Below, piece by piece: positions 1-6,055 of a stretch of 7,329 nt of DNA (position 1 is the stretch's first letter; each line of letters begins with the position of its first letter). The position numbers and the translations under genes were made by a program. A model generated the notes under the pieces. That model was not told where the DNA came from. It ran no database searches and worked only from the letters and a program-made list of their open reading frames with translations. This stretch comes from Candidatus Altimarinota bacterium (lineage in GTDB: Bacteria > Patescibacteriota > Gracilibacteria > BD1-5 > UBA2023). The stretch lies in contig CANBWW010000046.1 of the NCBI GenBank assembly GCA_947373235.1, positions 1 through 7,329 on the forward strand, given 5' to 3'.

Positions 1-18
1 TTATATAAAGTTAATAAT

Positions 19-39
19 TATATTTTTAACTCTTTTTCT
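19..39 (+). promoter_or_regulatory. Possible -10 box and pyrimidine-rich leader of the nitroreductase gene
   Basis: TATATT at 19-24 is a reasonable -10 element. It would place transcription start around 30-32, giving a leader of about 8-10 bases that reads CTCTTTTTCT directly up to the ATG. The -35 position would fall at or before the window edge, so the promoter cannot be confirmed. The same 13 bases CTCTTTTTCTATG span the start of ndk at 3113-3125. Confidence 0.35.
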
Positions 40-660
40 ATGTCATTTCTTTCTCATCTTTCTTGGCGTTATGCAGTAAAATCTTTTGATTCCTCAAAAA
101 AAGTTTCAGATCTCGATTTGGAAAAAATTCTCGAAGCGATCCGCATGACTCCAACTTCTTTTGGACTTCAGCCGTATCATTTTTATGTGGTGAGCAATCA
201 GGAAGTACAAGATAAAATTCAAAGTGCTTCATGGAATCAGCCACAACTAGGCAGTGCTTCTCATGTGATTCTTATGGCAGTCCGTACAGATCTGAAAAAA
301 AATAAAGAAGAATACTTCGATCTTATGTCGAGTGGAAATGCTGAAGTTCGTGCACATCTGAAAGGATTTGAAGATGTGATGGATGGATTTATCGGTGCAA
401 AATCAGAAGCAGATCTTCTTGTATGGGCTTCAAAACAAGTATACATTGCTCAAGGATTTGCTCTTGCAGCCTGTGCAGAACTCGAGATAGACTCTTGTCC
501 GATGGAAGGATTTGATCCAGTAAAAGTCGGGGAAATTCTCTGAATTCCTGAAAATCAGAAACTGCTCGTCATGCTTCCAATAGGATATCGTCCAAAAAAC
601 ACGGAACTTCGACCAAAGGTACGTTTTTCAAACAAAGAACTCTTTACAGAAATAAAATAA
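40..660 (+). CDS. NfsB-like nitroreductase / NAD(P)H-dependent flavin oxidoreductase (one in-frame UGA=Gly)
   Basis: This 206-residue protein matches the nitroreductase fold, which uses FMN to pass electrons from NAD(P)H to nitro, quinone or similar acceptors in the cytoplasm. Visible landmarks are the N-terminal RYAVKSF (residues 10-16, FMN phosphate-binding region), PTSFGLQPYHFYVV (38-51), the helix WASKQVYIAQGFALAACAE in the middle, and PMEGFDP (154-160), which corresponds to the P-x-EGFD segment of E. coli NfsB. Read with the standard code it stops at 541-543; with that UGA as Gly (residue 168) it continues LGIPEN...MLPIGYRP, the usual family C-terminus, to TAA. The length is normal for the family. 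The ATG is preceded by a pyrimidine run, not by a Shine-Dalgarno sequence. Glutathione peroxidase follows after 7 bp, so the two are probably co-transcribed. The family is clear; the physiological substrate cannot be read from sequence. Confidence 0.9.
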
Positions 661-667
661 TTCTCTC

Positions 668-1147
668 ATGAATATCTACGATTTTTCAGTACAAAAAGCA
701 AATGGAGAAAGCGTATCGCTCGCAGAGTATAGGTGAAAAGTGCTTCTCATCGTGAATACAGCGACAAAGTGTGGACTTGCAGGCCAATTCGATGAACTCG
801 AAAAGTTGTACCAAAAATATAAAGATCAGTGATTTCTCGTTCTTGGGTTTCCTTGTGGACAATTTGCCAATCAAGAACCAGGAAACGATGAAGAAATACA
901 GTCAGCCTGTAAACTCAATTTCTGAGTGACATTTCCTCTTTTTAAAAAAATAGAAGTAAATGGAACAAATGCTGATCCGCTTTATAAGTATCTAAAATCT
1001 AAAAAGTGAGGCTGGTTTTCACGATGAATCAAGTGGAACTTTACGAAGTTTCTCATAGACTCAGAAGGAAATATCGTGAATCGATATGCACCAACCATAT
1101 CACCAAAAAGTCTGACATGAGATATAGAAAAACTCATCATAAAATAA
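668..1147 (+). CDS. Glutathione peroxidase family (thiol peroxidase, BsaA/BtuE type), six in-frame UGA=Gly
   Basis: This 159-residue thioredoxin-fold peroxidase reduces hydrogen peroxide or lipid peroxides using a catalytic cysteine; bacterial Cys-type members usually take electrons from thioredoxin rather than glutathione. The catalytic set is visible: Cys35 in TATKCG, Gln69 in FANQEPG, and Trp123-Asn124 in KWNFTKFL. The motif FPCGQFANQEPG (61-72) corresponds to the family FPCNQFxxQEPG with Asn replaced by Gly. Six UGA codons (residues 23, 55, 86, 114, 120, 151) must be read through; those at RGK (23), FGVTFP (86) and TGD (151) sit at typical family Gly positions. The catalytic residue is a TGT Cys codon, not UGA. 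The gene starts 7 bp after the nitroreductase stop without a Shine-Dalgarno sequence, so the pair looks like a small redox/stress operon ending in the hairpin at 1151-1180. Confidence 0.93.
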
Positions 1148-1150
1148 GTA

Positions 1151-1180
1151 AAACTCTCAGAATATTCTGAGAGTTTTTTA
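1151..1180 (+). terminator. Rho-independent terminator, probably bidirectional, between convergent genes
   Basis: CTCTCAG pairs with CTGAGAG around a small AATATT loop, and the pairing extends outward through AAA/TTT (arms 1151-1162 and 1165-1176). On the plus strand a T run follows (1174-1179), so this ends the peroxidase transcript. On the minus strand the hairpin is followed by TTTTACTTATTTT, a weaker T tract that may also end the femAB-like transcript. The hairpin fills the 30-bp gap between the two convergent stop codons. Confidence 0.8.
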
Positions 1181-2053
1181 TAGAAATATTTTCATCCACA
1201 CTTTCGGGAACTTCACATCAAAATCAGCAATCTCGGACTTAAACTGAGTATAACCAGCATAACTCGAGTTATCAAGTACATCTTTCATATGATCGAGATC
1301 GAGATATCTGTATCTGAGTTTCTGAGAATCAGCAAACCATCGATCCATAATGGCGAGGCCGAGATGATATTTTTTTGCTTCTGGATTTTGAAAAGCTATA
1401 AGATATGTCGAAGTTGGTGTATCATCGAGAAATATAGCTCCGGCAAGAGGAATTCCATCAATATATGCAAGAAGTATACGAAAATCTTTAGAATTATTTT
1501 GCTCAAAAAAATCTTGTCGCTTCAGAAAATATTGCTTATGATTATGAGGAAGTTTTTGGATTTTATAAATACTTCGAAATTCCTCCCAAGAAGCATCGGT
1601 TTGTATAGAAATTTTTCACTCTGAGAGAAGTTTTTGGATTTTATTCCGATGATTGCGTGCATTTGGATTCCACTTTTTCCAATATTCTAGACTTTCGAGA
1701 AGAGAAAAAGCGGATCGAGTCGAGTGATGAAATTTTTTTGAAAAAAAATAACCAAAAGAAAACCAAAAATCTCACTCGGGTTTTTCTTTATGCCATCATG
1801 ACCAAAGGAGGATTCCTCTTTTCATACCATATTTCCTAAGAAGTTCACGTGTTGGTAAAATATCCGATTTCTCAAACCGAGCATAAGAAAAAAGTCACCA
1901 AAAATAGTGTCGCACATATCCATAGTTTCCATCTTCTCGAATTTCGGTCGATCAATTTTTTTCTTTTTCAACTATAAATTTCGAAAAAGCATCCGTATGG
2001 GAACGATAATAAAAATAATCACTCGGAATTTCGGACTGAGAAATAGATTTCAT
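1178..2053 (-). CDS. FemAB-like aminoacyl/acyl-transferase (GNAT-fold), five in-frame UGA=Gly
   Basis: The reading frame gives 291 residues from ATG (2051-2053) to TAA (1178-1180). It resembles FemA/FemB/FemX proteins, which add amino acids from aminoacyl-tRNA to peptidoglycan stem peptides, and the related GNAT-fold acyltransferases. The supporting parts are an internal WNPNARNHRNKIQKLLSEG segment (about residues 131-149) like the basic RRNIRKAxKxG element of the family, ILLAYIDGIPLAGAIF (core strand), then LDLDHMKD and SSYAGYTQFK near the C-terminus, like the family's terminal GGLYxFK pattern. UGA codons encode residues 34, 53, 86, 94 and 146. It is shorter than FemX (about 335) or FemA (about 420), so it may be a reduced form. 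An in-frame upstream ATG at 2162-2164 would run into the divergent channel gene, and a good promoter lies just ahead of the chosen ATG. The family is fairly secure; the acceptor (lipid II, a protein N-terminus or something else) is not. Confidence 0.75.
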
Positions 2054-2060
2054 ACGAAGA

Positions 2061-2089
2061 AGTATATAGGGAAAGCTAAAAATCGTCAA
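2061..2089 (-). promoter_or_regulatory. Sigma-70-type promoter of the femAB-like gene, predicted leaderless
   Basis: Read on the minus strand, TTGACG (2089-2084) is followed after exactly 17 bases by TATACT (2066-2061), a near-consensus sigma-70 promoter. Only seven bases separate the -10 box from the ATG at 2053, so the expected transcription start coincides with or lies within a base or two of the start codon. This supports that ATG as the true start and predicts a leaderless or nearly leaderless mRNA. Confidence 0.7.
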
Positions 2090-2104
2090 ATTCTGATGAT
2101 ATTT

Positions 2105-2132
2105 TTGCGAAAGAAAAAAAATTCTATATATT
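2105..2132 (+). promoter_or_regulatory. Probable promoter of the MscS-like gene, predicted leaderless
   Basis: TTGCGA (2105-2110) and TATATT (2127-2132) are separated by 16 bases; an overlapping TATATA at 2125-2130 is an alternative -10. The -10 ends six bases before the ATG at 2139, so transcription would begin at about the start codon. It lies back to back with the minus-strand promoter at 2061-2089, so the two share an 85-bp divergent region. Confidence 0.5.
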
Positions 2133-2138
2133 TGAATT

Positions 2139-2999
2139 ATGGAAAATATATACTCAGTCATCATTCGTTTTTTTCAAGCGGAACATTTACTTATTTTTTG
2201 TGTAATATTATTTCTTGTCATAGAATTCATCTCAAGAAAAATTCGAAAAAAACTTAAAAGAACCATATTTGCACAATACGATAATTCTACAGATCCAAAA
2301 CATGCAGAATATTATCTCGAATATTACAGGAAAAGTCAGATTATAGATATTGTGAGAGTCTTAAGCTTCATAACTCTGATTGGAGTTATGATTTCTGACA
2401 GAACAACTACAGGTGCAAATATTTTTGTGGTTGCAACAGGAGCACTCATTATCACTTTTCGAGATTTTCTCATGTCGATCATTGCATTTTTTGCAGTCCT
2501 TCCACAATACCAAATAGGAAATACTATCTGAATTTGAACATTTCAGGGACAAATTATATTCATCAGAATGTTTTCTATTGGACTGATTGGAAAAGATCAC
2601 GATGGCGATAGTACTGGAAAACTTTTCGTGATTCCGAGTCATAAATTTCTGACTGAGGTTATCACAAAGGAGGATCTTCATAGTACAGGTATAAGAAAAG
2701 AAACTATGAGAATTCCAATAAAAAATGGAGAATTTGAAACTACTCTTGGTGTTTTTCTAAATGAATTCGAAGAATTTCTCACAACTATGCTCCCAGTCTT
2801 AAATCGAAAAAGTGTAGGGAATTATCAAACATATATAGGACATAGATACAAAATAGATATCGACTACCTTGAAGATAAATGTGTGATTATAACACTCGGC
2901 ATGGTGGGAAAATGGAAGGATTTGACTCTCCAAAAGCAAAAAATAATTGAATGGGTGGAAGAGCGAAGAGTATGACGTTTAGAAAAAAATAATAAATAA
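2139..2999 (+). CDS. MscS-family small-conductance mechanosensitive channel (three in-frame UGA=Gly)
   Basis: The protein has 286 residues, the same as E. coli MscS. It would be an inner-membrane channel that opens under membrane tension and releases solutes on osmotic downshift. Three hydrophobic segments are visible: about 15-32, 68-85 and a long third one at 92-122 that would be the pore-lining TM3. The MscS beta-domain follows: QIGNTIGIGTFQGQIIFIRMFSIGLI (about 125-150), then GKLFVIPSHKFLTEVI (160-175), matching the family pattern GD-I-x-G-x-x-G-x-V ... V-x-IPN-x-x-L. The C-terminus is an alpha/beta region ending in a basic tail. UGA encodes Gly131, Gly133 and Gly279; the first two fall in the G-rich turn of the beta-domain. 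Pfam-style assignment is good. TM3 lacks the regular Ala/Gly packing of E. coli MscS, so conductance and gating may differ. Its own promoter lies directly upstream. Confidence 0.85.
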
Positions 3000-3065
3000 G
3001 ATTGACCCGATCAATAAGTATAGAGTAGGTGAAATCTCATGCTTCAGATACTTCAAGAATTAAAC

Positions 3066-3122
3066 TTGATTTTCAGTATATTTACGTATTATACAGCCAC
3101 TTTTATTATTTTCTCTTTTTCT
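3066..3122 (+). promoter_or_regulatory. Candidate promoter(s) and pyrimidine leader of ndk
   Basis: Two readings are possible. TTTACG (3081-3086) with TATTAT (3104-3109), spacing 17, would start transcription only a few bases before the ATG at 3123. TTGATT (3066-3071) with TTATAC (3089-3094), also spacing 17, would give a leader of about 20 bases. Neither is close to consensus. The last ten bases before ATG are CTCTTTTTCT, as at the nitroreductase start. No terminator is evident between the channel gene stop (2999) and this site, so some readthrough from upstream is possible. Confidence 0.35.
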
Positions 3123-3560
3123 ATGGAAAAAACACTTATTCTTCTGAAGCCAGATACAGTTCAAAAATCTCTCATTGGTACAATCCTGGCTCGTTTTGAA
3201 GCAAAAGGATACAAGGTAATCGGACTCAAGATGATGGCCATGAGCGATGCTCTTGTAGAAGAACACTATGACTTTCTTATGGACAAGCCATTTTTCCCTT
3301 CTATTCGTTCATATATGACTTCATCTCCGATCGTTGCACTTTCTCTCGAAGGAGTAGATGTGATACGTGGAGTTCGTTCTCTTTGTGGAGCAACGAATCC
3401 AGCAGAATCAGCACCTGGAACGATCCGTGGAGATTTTGCAAAAAATATCGATAACAATATTATCCACTCTTCAGACTCAGTAGAAACTGCAGAAAAGGAA
3501 ATCGCACGATTCTTCAAGGCAGAGGAGATTTTTGACTACTCTCGCCCACTTCTCGGATAA
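3123..3560 (+). CDS. ndk: Nucleoside diphosphate kinase
   Basis: This 145-residue cytoplasmic enzyme transfers the gamma-phosphate of ATP to other (d)NDPs through a phosphohistidine. All landmarks are present: TLILLKPDTVQ with Lys9, Tyr49, FF at 57-58, Arg85, the GATNP segment with Thr91, PGTIRGDFA with Arg102, Asn112, and the catalytic His115 in NIIHSSDS followed by ETAEKEIARFF. The length is typical. ATG at 3123 is chosen because MEKTLILLKPD aligns with the family N-terminus; a longer in-frame start at 3039 would add 28 hydrophobic residues foreign to the family. No UGA codon occurs although there are nine glycines, in contrast to most neighbours. The pseudouridine synthase gene starts three bases after the stop, so the two probably form one transcript. 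Confidence 0.97.
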   Translation: MEKTLILLKPDTVQKSLIGTILARFEAKGYKVIGLKMMAMSDALVEEHYDFLMDKPFFPSIRSYMTSSPIVALSLEGVDVIRGVRSLCGATNPAESAPGTIRGDFAKNIDNNIIHSSDSVETAEKEIARFFKAEEIFDYSRPLLG

Positions 3561-3563
3561 TTC

Positions 3564-4577
3564 ATGCGTTCATCCAATAACTACACTACCTCTCTCTTCT
3601 GCGTTCTCGCAGATCCACGAGAAATGAGAAGAGTCGACACCTATCTGTCGGCTCTTTTTCCAGAAAAATCGAGAAGTTATATACAGAAAATGATCGAATG
3701 AGGAAATATATTTTGCAATGGGGAAAGCTTCGTAAAAAACAAAAAAATATATCGATGAGATGTTATAGAAATGCGGTGGGAAGTAAAAGAAATGCACTTG
3801 GAACCGGAAAATATGCCACTCGATATCATTTTCGAAAATTATGACTTTGCCGTAATTAATAAAGATGCCGGGATCAATACCCATCCCACACCAGGAGAAG
3901 ATGGGAGAAAGGGGACACTCGTGAATGCACTCCTTCATCATTTTAAAACCCTGGGAATCCGGAGTGATGAGCAAGAAAAAAAATCAGATCAAGAAGATGA
4001 AGAATATATCCCATGAACCGCCAGTTCTATTATCAACGGAGTAGAGAAACCTGGGATTGTCCACCGTCTCGACAAAGACACCAGTGGAGTAATTCTCATA
4101 GCAAAAAATGATAAATCCATGCACGCGCTCCAGCAAAAAATAGAAAAAAGAACCATAGAAAAAACATATCTCGCACTCGTCGTCTGAAAAATAAATGAAG
4201 AAAATGGATATATCGAATCCTACATCGGCCGAGATTCAAATGATAGAAAAAAGATGACAACACGGGAACCTGTGAACCCAAAACTCGCAAAAACAAAATT
4301 CAAGAAAATAAAAGAAGTCGATGGAAAGTACAGTCTTCTCGAAGTGGATCTTCTCACAGGAAGAACGCATCAGATACGCGTACACCTTTCTTCGATAGGA
4401 TTTCCGATTTTGGGAGATAAAATCTACGGAAATGAAAAATCTAATAAAGAAGCTCTCGAAAAATATGGACTTACAAGACAGTGGCTTCATGCTTGGAAAC
4501 TTCATTTTTCTCTTTTCGGAAAAGAATATCACTTCGAAGGAAAACCAAAAGAAGACCTAGAGAAATTTCTGAAATAG
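3564..4577 (+). CDS. RluA/RluD-family 23S rRNA pseudouridine synthase (four in-frame UGA=Gly)
   Basis: The 337-residue protein isomerises uridine to pseudouridine in RNA; the RluD-like layout suggests large-subunit rRNA as substrate. An S4 RNA-binding domain covers about residues 20-72 (RRVDTYLSALFPEKSRSYIQKMIEGG...GDVIEM). The catalytic domain begins at DIIFENYDFAVINKDAGINTHP (87-108) and contains the RluA signature HRLDKDTSG with the catalytic Asp170, then LTGRTHQIRVHL (264-275), LGDKIYG (283-289) and LHAWKLHF (308-315). UGA encodes Gly46, 65, 151 and 208. Between NALLHHF and GIVHRLD there is a longer, acidic linker (about 131-160, with SDEQEKKSDQEDEEY) than in E. coli RluD. The start lies three bases after the ndk stop and has no Shine-Dalgarno sequence. 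The subfamily (RluD versus another RluA member) is inferred from the S4 domain. Confidence 0.93.
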
Positions 4578-4599
4578 AGTTTCTTTTTCTCTATTTTTT
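4572..4599 (+). terminator. Probable AT-rich rho-independent terminator after the pseudouridine synthase
   Basis: AAATAGAG (4572-4579) pairs with CTCTATTT (4589-4596) across a nine-base pyrimidine loop, and the 3' arm runs into a T stretch ending at 4599. The TAG stop codon lies inside the left arm. With only two G-C pairs the hairpin is weak. A TATACT at 4602-4607 immediately downstream could be a -10 for rbfA, but no convincing -35 is seen. Confidence 0.5.
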
Positions 4600-4651
4600 C
4601 CTATACTTTCCAGAGAAAAATATCTCTATTTCTTGTACCCTTACAAAAATC

Positions 4652-5014
4652 ATGAATCTGAAACAAAAACGTCTTGCGGAAGCCATGAAAACCTATGCAG
4701 CTGAAGAAATACTCACTTATGAACAGATCAAAGAACATAATTTTGGTATCATCTCAGTCACTTCGGTTGATATCAAAGATGACTACCAATATGCAGATAT
4801 CTATGCACATTCACAGCAAAACGAAGGAGATCTTCCACATTTTCTTGCACCGATTGCTCACACCATACAGAAAAAAATAGGAAAAGATTTTTCCCTCAGA
4901 AAAATACCATCGATACGCTTTCGGAAAGCTTCAGAAATAAGCCAAGAAAACGATATACTTTCACTTATTCATACTCTCGATCAGCAATATGGCCTTTCTC
5001 GCGAAAATTCGTAA
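4652..5014 (+). CDS. rbfA: Ribosome-binding factor A
   Basis: The 120-residue product has the shape of RbfA, a small KH-fold protein that binds the 30S subunit during late maturation of the 16S 5' region. The supporting segments are the N-terminal helix LKQKRLAEAMKTYAAEEIL, the strand GIISVTSVDIKDDYQYADIYAHS (about 32-54; family: V-T-x-V-x-x-S-x-D-L-x-x-A-x-V-Y-V), the helix IAHTIQKKIGKDFSLRKIPSIRFRKAS (family: R-x-x-L-x-x-x-L-x-L-R-x-x-P-x-L-x-F), and a C-terminal helix. The length is normal. ATG 4652 is the first start after the upstream gene that fits the family N-terminus. There is no UGA codon and no Shine-Dalgarno sequence. The downstream division gene begins inside its last nine codons, which suggests translational coupling. 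Sequence similarity in this family is low, so a search is desirable. Confidence 0.8.
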   Translation: MNLKQKRLAEAMKTYAAEEILTYEQIKEHNFGIISVTSVDIKDDYQYADIYAHSQQNEGDLPHFLAPIAHTIQKKIGKDFSLRKIPSIRFRKASEISQENDILSLIHTLDQQYGLSRENS

Positions 5015-6047
5015 CTACATAAAACGCTATAAAAATCGCGATTTTCGAACGTCTATACAGAAAGAAAAACAAGGAAAATATCTCCTTCCAACTTCCGTTC
5101 AAAAAGCTCCGAGAAAAAAGTGGAAAATATTCAAAAAACAGACCAAAAGACTTACTCCCTTTTCTCGTTTTGTTCAAGAAAAAATATCGACGATACAAAA
5201 TATAGGCGAGAAGAAACAAAAAATTCTCGGATATATTGGAGTATTTCTCATCAGTGCATCTCTCTACATATTCGTATATTCTTCATACTTCGATATCACT
5301 CCATCGAAGGTACTCATCGAAGATCTCACTGACTGAATCGACGTATCGATCGCCTACAGAACAGTCGAAGATCTCTACGGGCGCAATCTATTTTTTATAA
5401 ACAGTGAAGAGATCGCACTTTCTCTGAAAAAATATCAACAAAATATTTCTCATATTACGATCGATCGTCTCTATCCCAACGGTATGAAAATCCTTCTGGA
5501 AAGTCATCCAGTCATTTTTACCCTGCATGTTTTTTCTATTCCAGATAAGGAATGGTGAGTTTCAGATAACGGTGTTGTCATACCAAAATCAAAAATCAAA
5601 GCACTTCCTCCGATGGTTCTTGATTATATTGGAGATGAGAATGAAGATGAAAACATCATCGAATATAAGGAACTTATGAGTGAATCGAGTGCAAGCTACA
5701 TATCTCAAGTTCTTGATTATATGAAACAAAACTGGTGAGATCTTAAGATTCACTCTCTTCAGTATTTTCAGACAGAAAATGAGCTCCATATCTCACTGGA
5801 AAATGGTGTAAAAATCCTCTTTACTCTCAAAGATTTCTCAAAACAAGATGGAAATATGTGGGAAAATACATTTCTGAAAAATGAAATGCTCAATCTCAAA
5901 ACCTATATAGAAAATAATAAAAAAGACATAACGGATGGAAATTTTAGCTATATAGATGCACGAATTCCTGGAAAAATATTTATATGCAAAGATAAAGTTG
6001 TTTGCAAAAAGAATCTATTTCTTATGTATGGCGATTATTATAAATAA
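4989..6047 (+). CDS. ftsQ: FtsQ/DivIB-like cell-division protein with POTRA domain (three in-frame UGA=Gly)
   Basis: The protein has 352 residues with the bitopic layout of FtsQ/DivIB, the divisome subunit that links FtsB/FtsL to septal wall synthesis. A long, strongly basic cytoplasmic tail (about 1-78, rich in Lys/Arg) precedes one membrane helix (about 79-98, ILGYIGVFLISASLYIFVYS). A POTRA-like region follows from about 101: a V-x-x-L-T-D-G-I-D segment, GRNLFFIN (131-138), and ITIDRLYPNGMKILLESHPV (156-175), the pattern seen after the POTRA core in FtsQ. VSDNGVVIP (191-199) and YIDARIPGKI (321-330) match the beta-domain and C-terminal strand of the family. UGA encodes Gly116, 190 and 250. 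The ATG lies inside rbfA (26-bp overlap), and no other in-frame ATG precedes the membrane helix. Placement beside rbfA and nth, outside a dcw cluster, is unusual. The POTRA call is by pattern and could be tested by structure prediction. Confidence 0.75.
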
Positions 6048-6055
6048 GCAATCTT

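Noticed and set aside
668..1147. UGA=Trp (table 4) as the alternative code.
   Set aside because: TGG supplies Trp at expected places, and several TGA codons fall at family Gly positions, such as before V-D-T-H in nth and in the F-G-V-T-F-P segment of the peroxidase.
1289..2257. Plus-strand open frames at 1289-1624, 1657-1839 and 1907-2257.
   Set aside because: They are shadows of the minus-strand femAB-like gene, lack family features, and the last also covers the divergent promoter region.
3001..3015. Small inverted repeat ATTGA-CCCGA-TCAAT and a TTGACC box as operator or promoter upstream of ndk.
   Set aside because: The arms are only five bases, and the nearest TATAGA is about 11 bases away, too close for a sigma-70 promoter.
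3039..3122. Longer ndk start at 3039 giving a hydrophobic N-terminal extension that looks like a signal anchor.
   Set aside because: NDK proteins begin at the MEKTLILLKPD-like segment, the extension lies over likely promoter elements, and the enzyme is cytoplasmic.
541..3701. Multiple premature stops suggesting pseudogenes or frameshifts in the nitroreductase, peroxidase, MscS-like and RluA-like genes.
   Set aside because: All interruptions are TGA in the correct frame, protein similarity continues across each in the same frame, and no TAA or TAG interrupts any gene. A code change explains them all.
1148..4651. Search for tRNA, other structured RNA, insertion sequence ends or attachment sites in the gaps.
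   Set aside because: All gaps are about 30-125 bp and are accounted for by promoters or terminators; no cloverleaf, transposase or paired terminal repeats are visible.
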